From Candidatus Fermentibacteraceae bacterium (lineage in GTDB: Bacteria; Fermentibacterota; Fermentibacteria; Fermentibacterales; JCC-6), in NCBI GenBank assembly GCA_021162285.1, contig JAGGYZ010000066.1:1-16112 (forward strand): a DNA stretch of 16,112 nt. The letters are read 5' to 3'. Each line of letters starts with the position of its first letter. Position 1 is the first letter of the stretch. Shown here in pieces: positions 8,475 through 16,007 of this stretch. Under the pieces are notes generated by a model. That model searched no databases. It saw nothing but the letters and a program-made list of their open reading frames with translations, and had not been told where the DNA came from. Made by a program: the position numbers and the translations under genes.

Positions 8475-9509
8475 TCAGATAGCATTACTGTACACGTATG
8501 CTCTTCCAGGACTGTCACTCAGTACAACGATACAATTGTTTTCAGGCGCAGAAAACGCAACTTCAGCATAGTTGAAACAGAATATTGAAGGGGCAAAAAC
8601 CATGTTCCCCGTGTTAAGAACCGAAACCCGGTTGTCTGACCTTCTGGGGGCAAGAACGATATCAGTTCCAGGCATGAGAAAACAGTGTTTATACGGGTTG
8701 ATACACTCAACAACATCCAGTATTGACCTCGTATCACCATCCAGCAGATAAACCCTTGGATTAATTGTGTACTGGTTAAAAACAACGATGTTACCGCTGG
8801 TGTTGTAAAGAAACGGGCCAACCCTTTCAGGCATCGGGATTGAATCAGTTTTCTCAAACGAATCTGTGTCAATCTCTATGAGATATTCCCGGCCCGAGTT
8901 ACTTAGCAGAAGCCTGGTTTCATCAACCGACAGAGCAGCCCTCGTGATCGGCCAGCCCGTTGAATACTCTTTCTCAACCTGCCCTGTAACTGCGTTTATC
9001 TTTCTGACCAGCCACTCCGGGCCCAGAAAACACACAACAAGCGAGCTGCCGTTCTCAACGGAAAACAAGCTGGTAATTGAAGATCCGCTGGAACAGATCA
9101 ACTCGGGAATTCCTCCCCCTGGAACAGACAGTCTGTAGATGTCGTTTGTATTACCATCGGAAATAAACAGTGTTTCCGTAAAGCGGTTAAAACAGGATTC
9201 TCCAGGGCGGAAACCAAGAGCCAGCGTGTCTTTCTGCACTAAAGAGTCAGGATTTGCCAGGTTGGGGTCAGTGGACGAAAAAGAAATCATAGACTGGCTT
9301 GTACGGTCGAGAATGTAAACCGTCTGCTGATAAAGAAAACCACCTCTAACCGTCGCAGGTATTCCTGTATAACCGAACAAATTCGAAGGATAATCAGGAT
9401 TCACATACTGAGCGGGGCCGGCAGGTTCAAGAGCATCCACACAGCTGGAAAACAAGACTGCTGATGAAAGCACAGCAAATGCTGCAATAAACTTCATGGA
9501 TGCTTTCAA
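8475..9509 (-). CDS. Beta-propeller lipoprotein, downstream copy of a tandem pair
   Basis: 344 residues. A lipoprotein signal peptide leads to Cys23 in LFSSC. The mature part has repeated blocks of about 40 residues of the YVTN/YncE-like kind ('AALSVDETRLLLSNSGREYLIEIDTDSF', 'LYNTSGNIVVFNQYTI' in separate blades), so a propeller fold is likely. It is a clear paralogue of the gene directly upstream: both have 'G.AQY.NP.Y' just after the lipid site (31-40 here) and 'RVSVLN..NM.FAPS' near the end (294-308 here). The TTG start has GGAG 6 bases ahead within the end of the upstream gene; an ATG 12 bases further in is possible but badly spaced. Only one base separates it from that gene, so translation is probably coupled. 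It is probably anchored at the outer membrane. Ligand unknown. Confidence 0.82.
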   Translation of the reverse strand: MKASMKFIAAFAVLSSAVLFSSCVDALEPAGPAQYVNPDYPSNLFGYTGIPATVRGGFLYQQTVYILDRTSQSMISFSSTDPNLANPDSLVQKDTLALGFRPGESCFNRFTETLFISDGNTNDIYRLSVPGGGIPELICSSGSSITSLFSVENGSSLVVCFLGPEWLVRKINAVTGQVEKEYSTGWPITRAALSVDETRLLLSNSGREYLIEIDTDSFEKTDSIPMPERVGPFLYNTSGNIVVFNQYTINPRVYLLDGDTRSILDVVECINPYKHCFLMPGTDIVLAPRRSDNRVSVLNTGNMVFAPSIFCFNYAEVAFSAPENNCIVVLSDSPGRAYVYSNAI

Positions 9510-9510
9510 A

Positions 9511-10533
9511 TCAATCTCCTTTAACGAAAACAGTTGCCCGGCCCGGTATTGTTGTTCTGGAAACGGTAACTATGTAGTCGCCGTCACTCGAAATACATGC
9601 TGCACCTGCCCTGCTGTCCAGTTCAAGCGAAGGAGCGAATATCATGTTCTCCATGTTGAGAACAGAAACTCTCTCATCCTGATTTCTTGGAAGGATTAAA
9701 ACATCTGTCCCAGGAATTCTACAGTTTTTCAGGTAAGAGTTGTATGGTCTGGATCTGAATTCCTCTTCTCCTGTGGCCAGGTTCACTTTCACCATGTAAG
9801 GACGCTGTGATGCAGCATCCAGAACAACAAGGCTTCTGGAGTCGGAGGTAAAAGCCATTGTTCCTGTACGCATGGGCATGAACAGTGTATCCATCGGTGA
9901 AAGATCAGCTGCATCAAACAAATTGATACAGGTTCTGCCGGAATTACCTGCAGCGATAAGGCTGTTGTCGGGAGAAAGCTCCAGACGGGAGACGGGGTAT
10001 TCCACTGAAATACTTGCCGCCTGAGTCCAGTCTGCTGTTGAAACCGCTTCAATGTGCCACGGGCTGCCAAGTGACCCGAGAAACAATGTTTCTCCGTCAG
10101 ACGACAACTGTACAGTACTGATTGATGAAGAGTTGGTGTAAACCTTGATCCAGCCCAAAGACTCGGTGTTCAACATGTATATCTCGTTTGAATTGTAGCT
10201 GCAGATGTAAATATTGTCTCCTGAAGGCGGCGAAACCATCCTGCCAGGAGCGAAATCAACGAATAGGGTATCGCTGACAATAGGGTTTACAATGGCTTTT
10301 GAAACATCTTTGTAGAAAATCCTGTTGTTTCCCGGCTCCGATATCCATACAACCGAGCTTTCATGGGCAAAAACAGCAGCGTATGGTTCCTGCCCGCAGT
10401 AAAAAAAGCCCTTCAACTCGTCTGCATAAAAAGGATTGGCATACTGTGCCAGCCCCTCCGGATTGGTGGAGACACAACCGGAAGACAGCAGCACCGACAG
10501 GCACAATGTCAGAATAACTTTGTGTTGATTCAA
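9511..10533 (-). CDS. Beta-propeller lipoprotein, upstream copy of a tandem pair
   Basis: 340 residues with a lipoprotein signal ending at Cys20 (LSSGC). Blade-like repeats are clear: 'STVQLSSDGETLFLGS', 'SRLELSPDNSLIAAGN', 'GTMAFTSDSRSLVVLD' and 'ACISSDGDYIVTVS', each a strand followed by an S.D turn and a strand, as in YncE/WD-like propellers. It shares 'GLAQYANPFY' (27-36) and 'RVSVLNMENMIFAPS' (288-302) with the next gene, showing a tandem duplication. The TTG start is forced: a TAG lies two codons upstream in frame, there is no other start in the signal peptide, and AAAGGGG is 6 bases ahead. It diverges from the TonB-dependent receptor over 64 bases. By position the pair may be surface partners of that receptor, an inference from gene order only. 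Confidence 0.83.
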   Translation of the reverse strand: MNQHKVILTLCLSVLLSSGCVSTNPEGLAQYANPFYADELKGFFYCGQEPYAAVFAHESSVVWISEPGNNRIFYKDVSKAIVNPIVSDTLFVDFAPGRMVSPPSGDNIYICSYNSNEIYMLNTESLGWIKVYTNSSSISTVQLSSDGETLFLGSLGSPWHIEAVSTADWTQAASISVEYPVSRLELSPDNSLIAAGNSGRTCINLFDAADLSPMDTLFMPMRTGTMAFTSDSRSLVVLDAASQRPYMVKVNLATGEEEFRSRPYNSYLKNCRIPGTDVLILPRNQDERVSVLNMENMIFAPSLELDSRAGAACISSDGDYIVTVSRTTIPGRATVFVKGD

Positions 10534-10597
10534 CCACTACCCCTTTCATCATCTAACACAATATATATGAACATTAATCAAGAAGGGAGCTGACGCT

Positions 10598-13171
10598 TTG
10601 AAAGTCTTCATTATCTGCCTGCTGGTATTTTCTGTGTCTGCAATTGCTGGAACCACCGGAAGGATTGCCGGGGTTGTCTATGACACCGAAGGTTCCCCTG
10701 TGATTGGTGCAACTGTGATAATTGCCGGAACCGAATTCGGTACCATGACCGATAACAACGGTGAATACCTTATCCACAACCTGAATCCTGGCAGTTACAC
10801 ACTTCAAGCCAGAATGGTTGGAAAGGCTGAACAGACTGTTGAAGGCATTCAGGTTTCTGCCGACCTTACCACAAGGATTGATTTCGAGCTGGGTGACACA
10901 GCCACGGGAAGTACGGTAATAACAGTTACAGATCAACGCGGGCTGATAGTGTTTGATGAAACTTCTTCCGTTAATATCATCAGCAGCGACGATATAGATG
11001 CAATGCCTGTTACCTCTATTCGAGACCTGATTGCAATGAACTCTGGAGGCGTCTCGTCTGGCAGCGACTTTCACATGAGAGGCGGGCGCTCAGGGGAAGT
11101 GATCTACATGGTTGATGGAATCGTTATGAATGATCCCGCCACAAATCTTTTCACCATGGAGATTCCGCTTTCCGCTGTTTCCGAGATTTCAATTACTTCC
11201 GGCGGATTCAGTGCCGAATACGGAGGAGCTCAGTCCGGTATTGTAAACATCATTACCCGTGATGCCACCGAAAAATTCATGATGTCTCTCAATGGCGGCG
11301 GTGGTGCCTTTTCTGAAAACGGCGATGCAAGTTTGAATACAATGGAGCACTCCGTCTGGGAAAATCAGATATACCATGGTGATGCAGTCAAGGGTGAAGG
11401 TGCCATAGGTGGTCCTACTTTTCTGCCAGGCGAAAGTGGTTTCTTTGTTTCAGGCTCTTACAACCGGAGCGGTTTCAACCACGCAGACAGCAGAGGCTAC
11501 TGGGACAACAGCACAATCGAGACACTGAGCGGCACTGCAAAGCTCTCCTGGAAACCCACACCGATGACCAGAATAGTTGCCAACCTCTACATCTCAGACG
11601 GAGAAAAGGGCTGGCGTGACTGGCTGTGGTCAAGAACCGTGGAACATTATGTAAACGACGGTGACACTCTGTACTATTCCAGAGAAAACGACAGAGCACT
11701 CCCGGTAAGAGAGCAGAACAGATTCTCTCCGGGTATCGCTATCACACACTCTTTCAACGAAAGAAGCTTCATCGAGTTCAAGCTGAACCTGTACCATACC
11801 GAGGAAACCCACGGGATTACAGACTCCACAGGCAGTATCATCGGTGAGGATTTCTCTATAGATGAGTGGCTGGAATATGAAGCTCCGTACCAATTCGAAG
11901 ACAGAGATCACTTCTATAGAAGCGGACACACCGACTGGATCAGACACGAGTCTGAAAGCGATGTGGTAACAGTCAGAACAGACTATACAAGCCAGCTGAA
12001 TGCTTACCATCAGCTTAAAACCGGCTACGAGGGAAGGTTCTTTAACTCGGAAGGGTGGGACATCTATTCCCCTCCAAACTACACAGTTACATACTCTTCC
12101 TGGGAGGGGGCACCAAGGTTCAGTGGAATCTACGCCCAGGACAGAATAGAGTATACAGCAGGGTTGATAGCAAATATTGGCGCAAGAATTGACATAATTG
12201 ATCCCAATGATGAAAACAGCGATGTGAAGTACAAATTCAGTCCAAGGCTTGGAGTTTCCCACCCCGTTTCAGACAGAGACATGTTCCGGGCCAGCTACGG
12301 ACACTACTACCAGGTGCCAGGACTGAGCATGATGTACTACGAAAGTCAGTCCAGCTCCTCCTCGTCCGGAGAACCACTTTCCGGAAATCCCAACCTGGAC
12401 CCTGAAGAGACAGTAGCCTATGAGCTGGGTTTGAAACACATATTCGACCCGTTTACCCTGGTTGAAATGGTAGCGTACAACAAGACGATAACAGGGCTTG
12501 TTTCAACAGATCTTCAGGAAAGTACCGAAGAATTCTGGCAGTATGTGAACAGCGACGGCACAGGAACAGTCTGGGGTGTTGAACTTGGTCTTATCAGAAG
12601 ATCATCCAGGTTTTTCTCCTTCGCGGCAAACTACTCTTACAGTGTGGCAAAGGGAAGAGAATCCAGTCCTGCTGAAAACTATTCTTACGGATGGGGTACC
12701 CAGTTCCCGATTCCAAGAGACGATGTTTATCTGGACTGGGACCAGCGGCACACGGCAAATGCCTCTGCTGGTCTGATGGTTGAAAGAGGAGACGCTTTCT
12801 TTGGGCAGAGATGGCTTGAAGGCTTTGGCTTCAGGATCAATTCTTCGTTCGGGAGCGGTATTCCATACGACAACGCTTCACACGGTACTCATCCCTTCTT
12901 CAGAAACCAGGAAAGATACCCGTGGAGAATGAATACGGATCTTCGTGTTGAAAAGAGGTTCTGGTCAGGTGATTTGACCTTCAATATCTACATGGATGTG
13001 TACAATTTGTTCAACAGAACGAACCTGGACCATATCTACAATGTGGCATGGTACGATGCAGATCAGGACGGGGACGGCGAACCCGACCACATTGCAGGAG
13101 GTCCCGCTGGGAACCCAAACGCCTACTCACCGCAGAGACACTTCTTCTTCGGTGCCGATATCAGGTGGTAA
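10598..13171 (+). CDS. TonB-dependent outer-membrane receptor with N-terminal carboxypeptidase-regulatory-like domain
   Basis: 857 residues. Signal peptide 1-18 (MKVFIICLLVFSVSAIAG). Residues 21-98 are a carboxypeptidase-regulatory-like beta-sandwich ('GRIAGVVYDTEGSPVIGATV', then 'T.DNGEY.I..L.PGSYTL'). The plug spans about 120-222, with 'FHMRGGRSGEVIYMVDGI' (158-175) and 'GGFSAEYGGAQSGIVNIIT'. The rest is a beta-barrel rich in aromatic strands, with 'DVYNLFNRTNL' near the end and a terminal Trp, as outer-membrane barrels require. An Asp-rich loop, DADQDGDGEPDH (820-831), resembles calcium-binding loops. The role is TonB-energised uptake of a bound solute across the outer membrane; the substrate is not evident. 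The start is TTG with GGGAG 8 bases upstream; no ATG exists in the signal peptide. No TonB-box assignment is made. Confidence 0.92.
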   Translation: MKVFIICLLVFSVSAIAGTTGRIAGVVYDTEGSPVIGATVIIAGTEFGTMTDNNGEYLIHNLNPGSYTLQARMVGKAEQTVEGIQVSADLTTRIDFELGDTATGSTVITVTDQRGLIVFDETSSVNIISSDDIDAMPVTSIRDLIAMNSGGVSSGSDFHMRGGRSGEVIYMVDGIVMNDPATNLFTMEIPLSAVSEISITSGGFSAEYGGAQSGIVNIITRDATEKFMMSLNGGGGAFSENGDASLNTMEHSVWENQIYHGDAVKGEGAIGGPTFLPGESGFFVSGSYNRSGFNHADSRGYWDNSTIETLSGTAKLSWKPTPMTRIVANLYISDGEKGWRDWLWSRTVEHYVNDGDTLYYSRENDRALPVREQNRFSPGIAITHSFNERSFIEFKLNLYHTEETHGITDSTGSIIGEDFSIDEWLEYEAPYQFEDRDHFYRSGHTDWIRHESESDVVTVRTDYTSQLNAYHQLKTGYEGRFFNSEGWDIYSPPNYTVTYSSWEGAPRFSGIYAQDRIEYTAGLIANIGARIDIIDPNDENSDVKYKFSPRLGVSHPVSDRDMFRASYGHYYQVPGLSMMYYESQSSSSSSGEPLSGNPNLDPEETVAYELGLKHIFDPFTLVEMVAYNKTITGLVSTDLQESTEEFWQYVNSDGTGTVWGVELGLIRRSSRFFSFAANYSYSVAKGRESSPAENYSYGWGTQFPIPRDDVYLDWDQRHTANASAGLMVERGDAFFGQRWLEGFGFRINSSFGSGIPYDNASHGTHPFFRNQERYPWRMNTDLRVEKRFWSGDLTFNIYMDVYNLFNRTNLDHIYNVAWYDADQDGDGEPDHIAGGPAGNPNAYSPQRHFFFGADIRW

Positions 13172-15788
13172 CAGGGGTTTCGGATGCGTGAGCTGACCTC
13201 ATCATCTCGATTGCAGACGATACTGAAACAAGTACTATCTCCGGGGCGGAAGCTCTTTTCAGCTTTCCCCCGGAGTTCTTCTCAAGGTACGTTTTAAGTG
13301 CATTTATAGCTTCGGTTTTCCCAGACCGGATCAGAATTGCAAGCCCGTCATGCATCAGATCTTCATCATCAAAGGGTACTCCACGACAGTGGGAAAATGC
13401 CGATCTGAAGTGACGCTGCACTGCTTTGTCGTCATGAACTTTCATGAAGAAGCGCATCAGGGTTTTCCTGGATGAGGGAAGAGTGTGCATAAGCCGGAGC
13501 ATGGCAGGGATTAGTCCCCTCTCGATAACACTTGCCTTCGACAAAACGTCCACGGCTACGGCTGTAACATCTGAAGAAGGGTCGCCTATCATGTTGCTTG
13601 CGAAAAGCAGGGCTTTCTCCTCCGACACCTTCATCAGCGAAACCAGAGCCTGTCTTCTTACTCTGTCATCAGAGTCGTCGCACAACCTTTCAAGAACAGG
13701 AATGGATCTCTCTGACCCGAGATCTCCAAGAAGAGAAATGAGGTTCCGCATTATGTACCAGTCCTGCGTAACGAACCTCCCGGTTTCTCGATCTCTTACA
13801 GTCAGCCCCCCTCGCTCAAGTTCATCAATCCGATTGTGAAACATCAGCAGATATCCAGCACCAAACCTCCTGAGCACAGAATAGACTCTTGCTCTTATGT
13901 CTCGCCTTCTCTCAAGAAACAGGTCGACAAGACGCATTCCAAGATTTCTGAACATTACCTGAGCAGTAATCTTCTCTGCAGCCTGGTATCTGCTCTCATC
14001 TGACTCCATGAATGCCTGCAGAATAACATCAGCAGCCTCCGGGGTATCAATTCTTCTGAATGCTTCGGAAAGCCCCCTTCTAAGTGCACTGGCGTGTGCC
14101 GGAGTGTCTACTGGAAGCAGTCTGCAATCGGAGATTGTAGACACAAGCTCAGAAGCTGATGTCAGCCTTCCAGTTGCAATAAGTCGCTCACACACCGAAC
14201 CGAGAAGAATAATAGATGCAAAAAGTGAATCGGGGAACAGGATACCCTGCAGAAGAAGCCCTCTGACATTATCGGTTACATGCATCACCGTATGTATTTT
14301 TCCCCTTTCAGCACCTATACAGGCAAGCTGATTGAGTTTGTCAAGGGCATCAAGTATGAAATCAGTGTTCTCGCTGTCAAGGTCTTCCAGATTCTTGTCT
14401 ATGATTTTTCTCAGTGAACCCCACGCAAGTGTCTTCTGCAGCTCCCTGCTTACCAGAATACCCTTTTCCAGAATAGTAGGATCAAGCGTTGCAACAAAAT
14501 CAGCCAGCATTGACCTGTATTTTCCAGAACCAGCAGCAGCCTCATCAAGAATTCTGGAGAGGGCTTCACCAAGCTGCTGTGTAGGAATGTCTTTGATGGA
14601 ATCTCCCTTTTGCAGCCTGTCTATCAGCTCTCTGAATATCAGATCTTCCAGAGTAGAATCCACTGATCCTGTAACAACTTCAGAAACAAGCTTTCCGTCT
14701 CTGGCCACAAGGGCATATCTGAATTCGTCAACAGAGATGTTCTCCAGTCCCCTTGTACGACACATTTCATTGAGACCGCCCCGCTCTCTGATCTGTGGAG
14801 CCTTGCGGTTAAGAAGTTCGATAAAATTGAAAAGATTTTCCGAATCAAGCCCGAGCTGGAAGGAGATACTGTTGATTCTACGCTCTGTAAGATGAGCCAT
14901 CAGATTCTTTGTGGATTTTGATCTGGACTTCACTTTAACATTGTTCAGCATTAGTTCCCCGCCGAGTATGGTAAGGGCAACCATACCGGCTTCACTGTCT
15001 GCGAACGATTCCAGAAGTTCAATGAAAGAGTCCAGTGCCGGTACAATAGACGGATGGTCCGCCGGGTACATGCTTATGGTTCTAAGCAGAAGGCTGAACC
15101 TGGTAACCAGATTCTGCGAAAGTCTTGCCAGTGCCAGAGGAGACAGTGTACTGGCTCCTGTTTTTACATAAGCCTTTATATTTGCACCGGAAACAAGCCT
15201 TGGCCTGCTGTCAAGGTCTATTCTGTATTTCCAGCTTCTGTCTTTTTCCCGGGTGAAATCAAGTTCTTCAAGAACTTCTTCGACTTTCTTCCAGATTCCA
15301 GATGGCCAGGCGCCGGATTCTGTTCGGAGAATTTGAGACCCCTCATCCTCTCCGCCGCAGATCGTTTTTAAGAGAGATGAGCCCGACAGCGAACCCACTG
15401 CACGGCCGGCATCCTTGACATCCTGCCAGGCAAGACACCCGGCTTCCAGCAGGAGAGAACACCTTGCCGAAAAATTCAATCTCTGGTCCCCATCGAGACT
15501 TTCCACTGTTTTCCAGATCCTGACAAGATCTGTACAAAGCGGCTCTGTCTCTGTAAGTAGCTGCTTGTACGACATACGAACCATTTTGTCTGCAAATGAA
15601 ACAGCCCCAACAATTGTAAAGAAAGCAAGGCAATGGGCTGGAGAAGCAACGGCATTACGGTCCAGTTCAACAAACAACTCAACGATTTCATGACCGTCGG
15701 GCAGTTTATTCAATAATTCTTCCGTACGGGCGCTTGAATCGGGTGCTGTTGCAAGAACTTCAACAATCTTGCTTACATTAACTTCCAT
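13161..15788 (-). CDS. Large cytoplasmic HEAT-repeat protein of unknown function
   Basis: 875 residues from ATG with a GAGAGGG purine run ending 4 bases ahead. No signal peptide or membrane segment is seen. The N-terminal 200 residues are helical with no recognised domain. Residues about 220-330 ('LLLRTISMYPADHPSI', 'TILGGELMLNNVKVK', 'INSISFQLGLDSENLFNFIELL') resemble a module that precedes HEAT or HD-GYP domains in signalling proteins of Deltaproteobacteria and relatives; that is recollection of the pattern, not a search result. The C-terminal part (about 600-835) is helical repeat, with clear HEAT units around 680-755 ('LLGDLGSERSIPVLERLCD', 'DRVRRQALVSLMKV'). A scaffold or signalling role is likely and no enzyme motif was seen. 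Its 3' end overlaps the receptor gene by 11 bases, tail to tail. A good promoter lies just upstream. Confidence 0.85.
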   Translation of the reverse strand: MEVNVSKIVEVLATAPDSSARTEELLNKLPDGHEIVELFVELDRNAVASPAHCLAFFTIVGAVSFADKMVRMSYKQLLTETEPLCTDLVRIWKTVESLDGDQRLNFSARCSLLLEAGCLAWQDVKDAGRAVGSLSGSSLLKTICGGEDEGSQILRTESGAWPSGIWKKVEEVLEELDFTREKDRSWKYRIDLDSRPRLVSGANIKAYVKTGASTLSPLALARLSQNLVTRFSLLLRTISMYPADHPSIVPALDSFIELLESFADSEAGMVALTILGGELMLNNVKVKSRSKSTKNLMAHLTERRINSISFQLGLDSENLFNFIELLNRKAPQIRERGGLNEMCRTRGLENISVDEFRYALVARDGKLVSEVVTGSVDSTLEDLIFRELIDRLQKGDSIKDIPTQQLGEALSRILDEAAAGSGKYRSMLADFVATLDPTILEKGILVSRELQKTLAWGSLRKIIDKNLEDLDSENTDFILDALDKLNQLACIGAERGKIHTVMHVTDNVRGLLLQGILFPDSLFASIILLGSVCERLIATGRLTSASELVSTISDCRLLPVDTPAHASALRRGLSEAFRRIDTPEAADVILQAFMESDESRYQAAEKITAQVMFRNLGMRLVDLFLERRRDIRARVYSVLRRFGAGYLLMFHNRIDELERGGLTVRDRETGRFVTQDWYIMRNLISLLGDLGSERSIPVLERLCDDSDDRVRRQALVSLMKVSEEKALLFASNMIGDPSSDVTAVAVDVLSKASVIERGLIPAMLRLMHTLPSSRKTLMRFFMKVHDDKAVQRHFRSAFSHCRGVPFDDEDLMHDGLAILIRSGKTEAINALKTYLEKNSGGKLKRASAPEIVLVSVSSAIEMMRSAHASETPVTT

Positions 15789-15818
15789 AATACCCTCTCC
15801 CCGAGGCTGTAATGTTGA

Positions 15819-15834
15819 TTGAGGATATACTCAA
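15819..15834. repeat. Inverted repeat over the -10 box of the HEAT-protein promoter
   Basis: TTGAG and CTCAA arms are separated by GATATA; the whole element is TTGAGGATATACTCAA. It covers the -10 region of the minus-strand promoter, where a repressor could bind. A five-base arm can occur by chance, so an operator role is only a suggestion. Confidence 0.3.
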
Positions 15835-15852
15835 ATACAGAGAACTTGACAA
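15824..15852 (-). promoter_or_regulatory. Promoter of the HEAT-protein gene
   Basis: On the minus strand TTGTCA (15852-15847) is followed by exactly 17 bases and TATATC (15829-15824), matching five and four of six consensus positions. The predicted start near 15817 gives a leader of about 29 bases before the ATG at 15788. Confidence 0.5.
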
Positions 15853-15875
15853 TTCCCGATAATTTACAATCTTAA
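15846..15875 (+). promoter_or_regulatory. Candidate promoter of tRNA-Sec
   Basis: A perfect TTGACA lies at 15846-15851. The -10 is less clear: TCTTAA (15870-15875) is 18 bases away with three of six matches, and gives a start just ahead of the tRNA. A better-looking TACAAT (15865-15870) is only 13 bases away. The TTGACA overlaps the opposing TTGTCA box. Confidence 0.35.
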
Positions 15876-15884
15876 CTACACCGC

Positions 15885-15981
15885 GGGAGCGGAAGGGAGC
15901 TGGTGTTCCTCTCGGACTTCAAATCCGACGTCGGGTGCTAGAACCATCCTGGGTGGGTTCGATTCCCACACGTTCCCGCCA
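15885..15981 (+). tRNA. selC: tRNA-Sec (selenocysteine, anticodon UCA)
   Basis: 97 bases including encoded CCA. The anticodon stem TCGGA/TCCGA (15912-15916 with 15924-15928) encloses CTTCAAA with anticodon TCA (15919-15921). The D stem has six pairs, GGGAGC (15895-15900) with GTTCCT (15905-15910), around a four-base TGGT loop, which is diagnostic of bacterial tRNA-Sec. The variable arm is long (15929-15952) with the stem GGGTG/CATCC. The T arm is GTGGG-TTCGATT-CCCAC. The acceptor GGGAGCG pairs with CGTTCCC, and the expected eighth pair is a G15892/A15970 mismatch. The discriminator is G. This tRNA is charged with Ser, converted to selenocysteine by SelA and delivered to UGA by SelB. None of those genes, nor an evident selenoprotein, is in the window. 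A T7 run follows the CCA directly. Confidence 0.95.
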
Positions 15982-16007
15982 TTTTTTTATTCTAAAAAAA
16001 TGGCGGG
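15975..16007. repeat. Perfect palindrome spanning the tRNA-Sec 3' end
   Basis: Two 15-base arms (15975-15989 and 15993-16007) are perfect reverse complements with only TTC between them. The left arm begins with CCCGCCA, the last seven bases of tRNA-Sec, then T7A; the right arm is TA7 then TGGCGGG. As RNA this would be a very stable hairpin that competes with the tRNA acceptor stem. There is no T run after the right arm, so it is not a standard terminator. Confidence 0.85.

Noticed and set aside
10534..10597. Promoters or a riboswitch in the spacer between the lipoproteins and the receptor
   Set aside because: The 64 bases are AT-rich in the middle (ATATATAT) but no -35/-10 pair with good spacing is convincing, and the space is too short for a known cobalamin or similar riboswitch.
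11630..12262. 210-codon minus-strand frame inside the receptor gene
   Set aside because: It is antisense to well-supported beta-barrel coding sequence, and the product resembles no family.
14332..14895. 187-codon plus-strand frame, extremely Ser/Arg/Leu-rich, opposite the HEAT gene
   Set aside because: The Ser/Arg/Leu bias is the usual artefact of reading the antisense strand of a helical Glu/Leu-rich gene.
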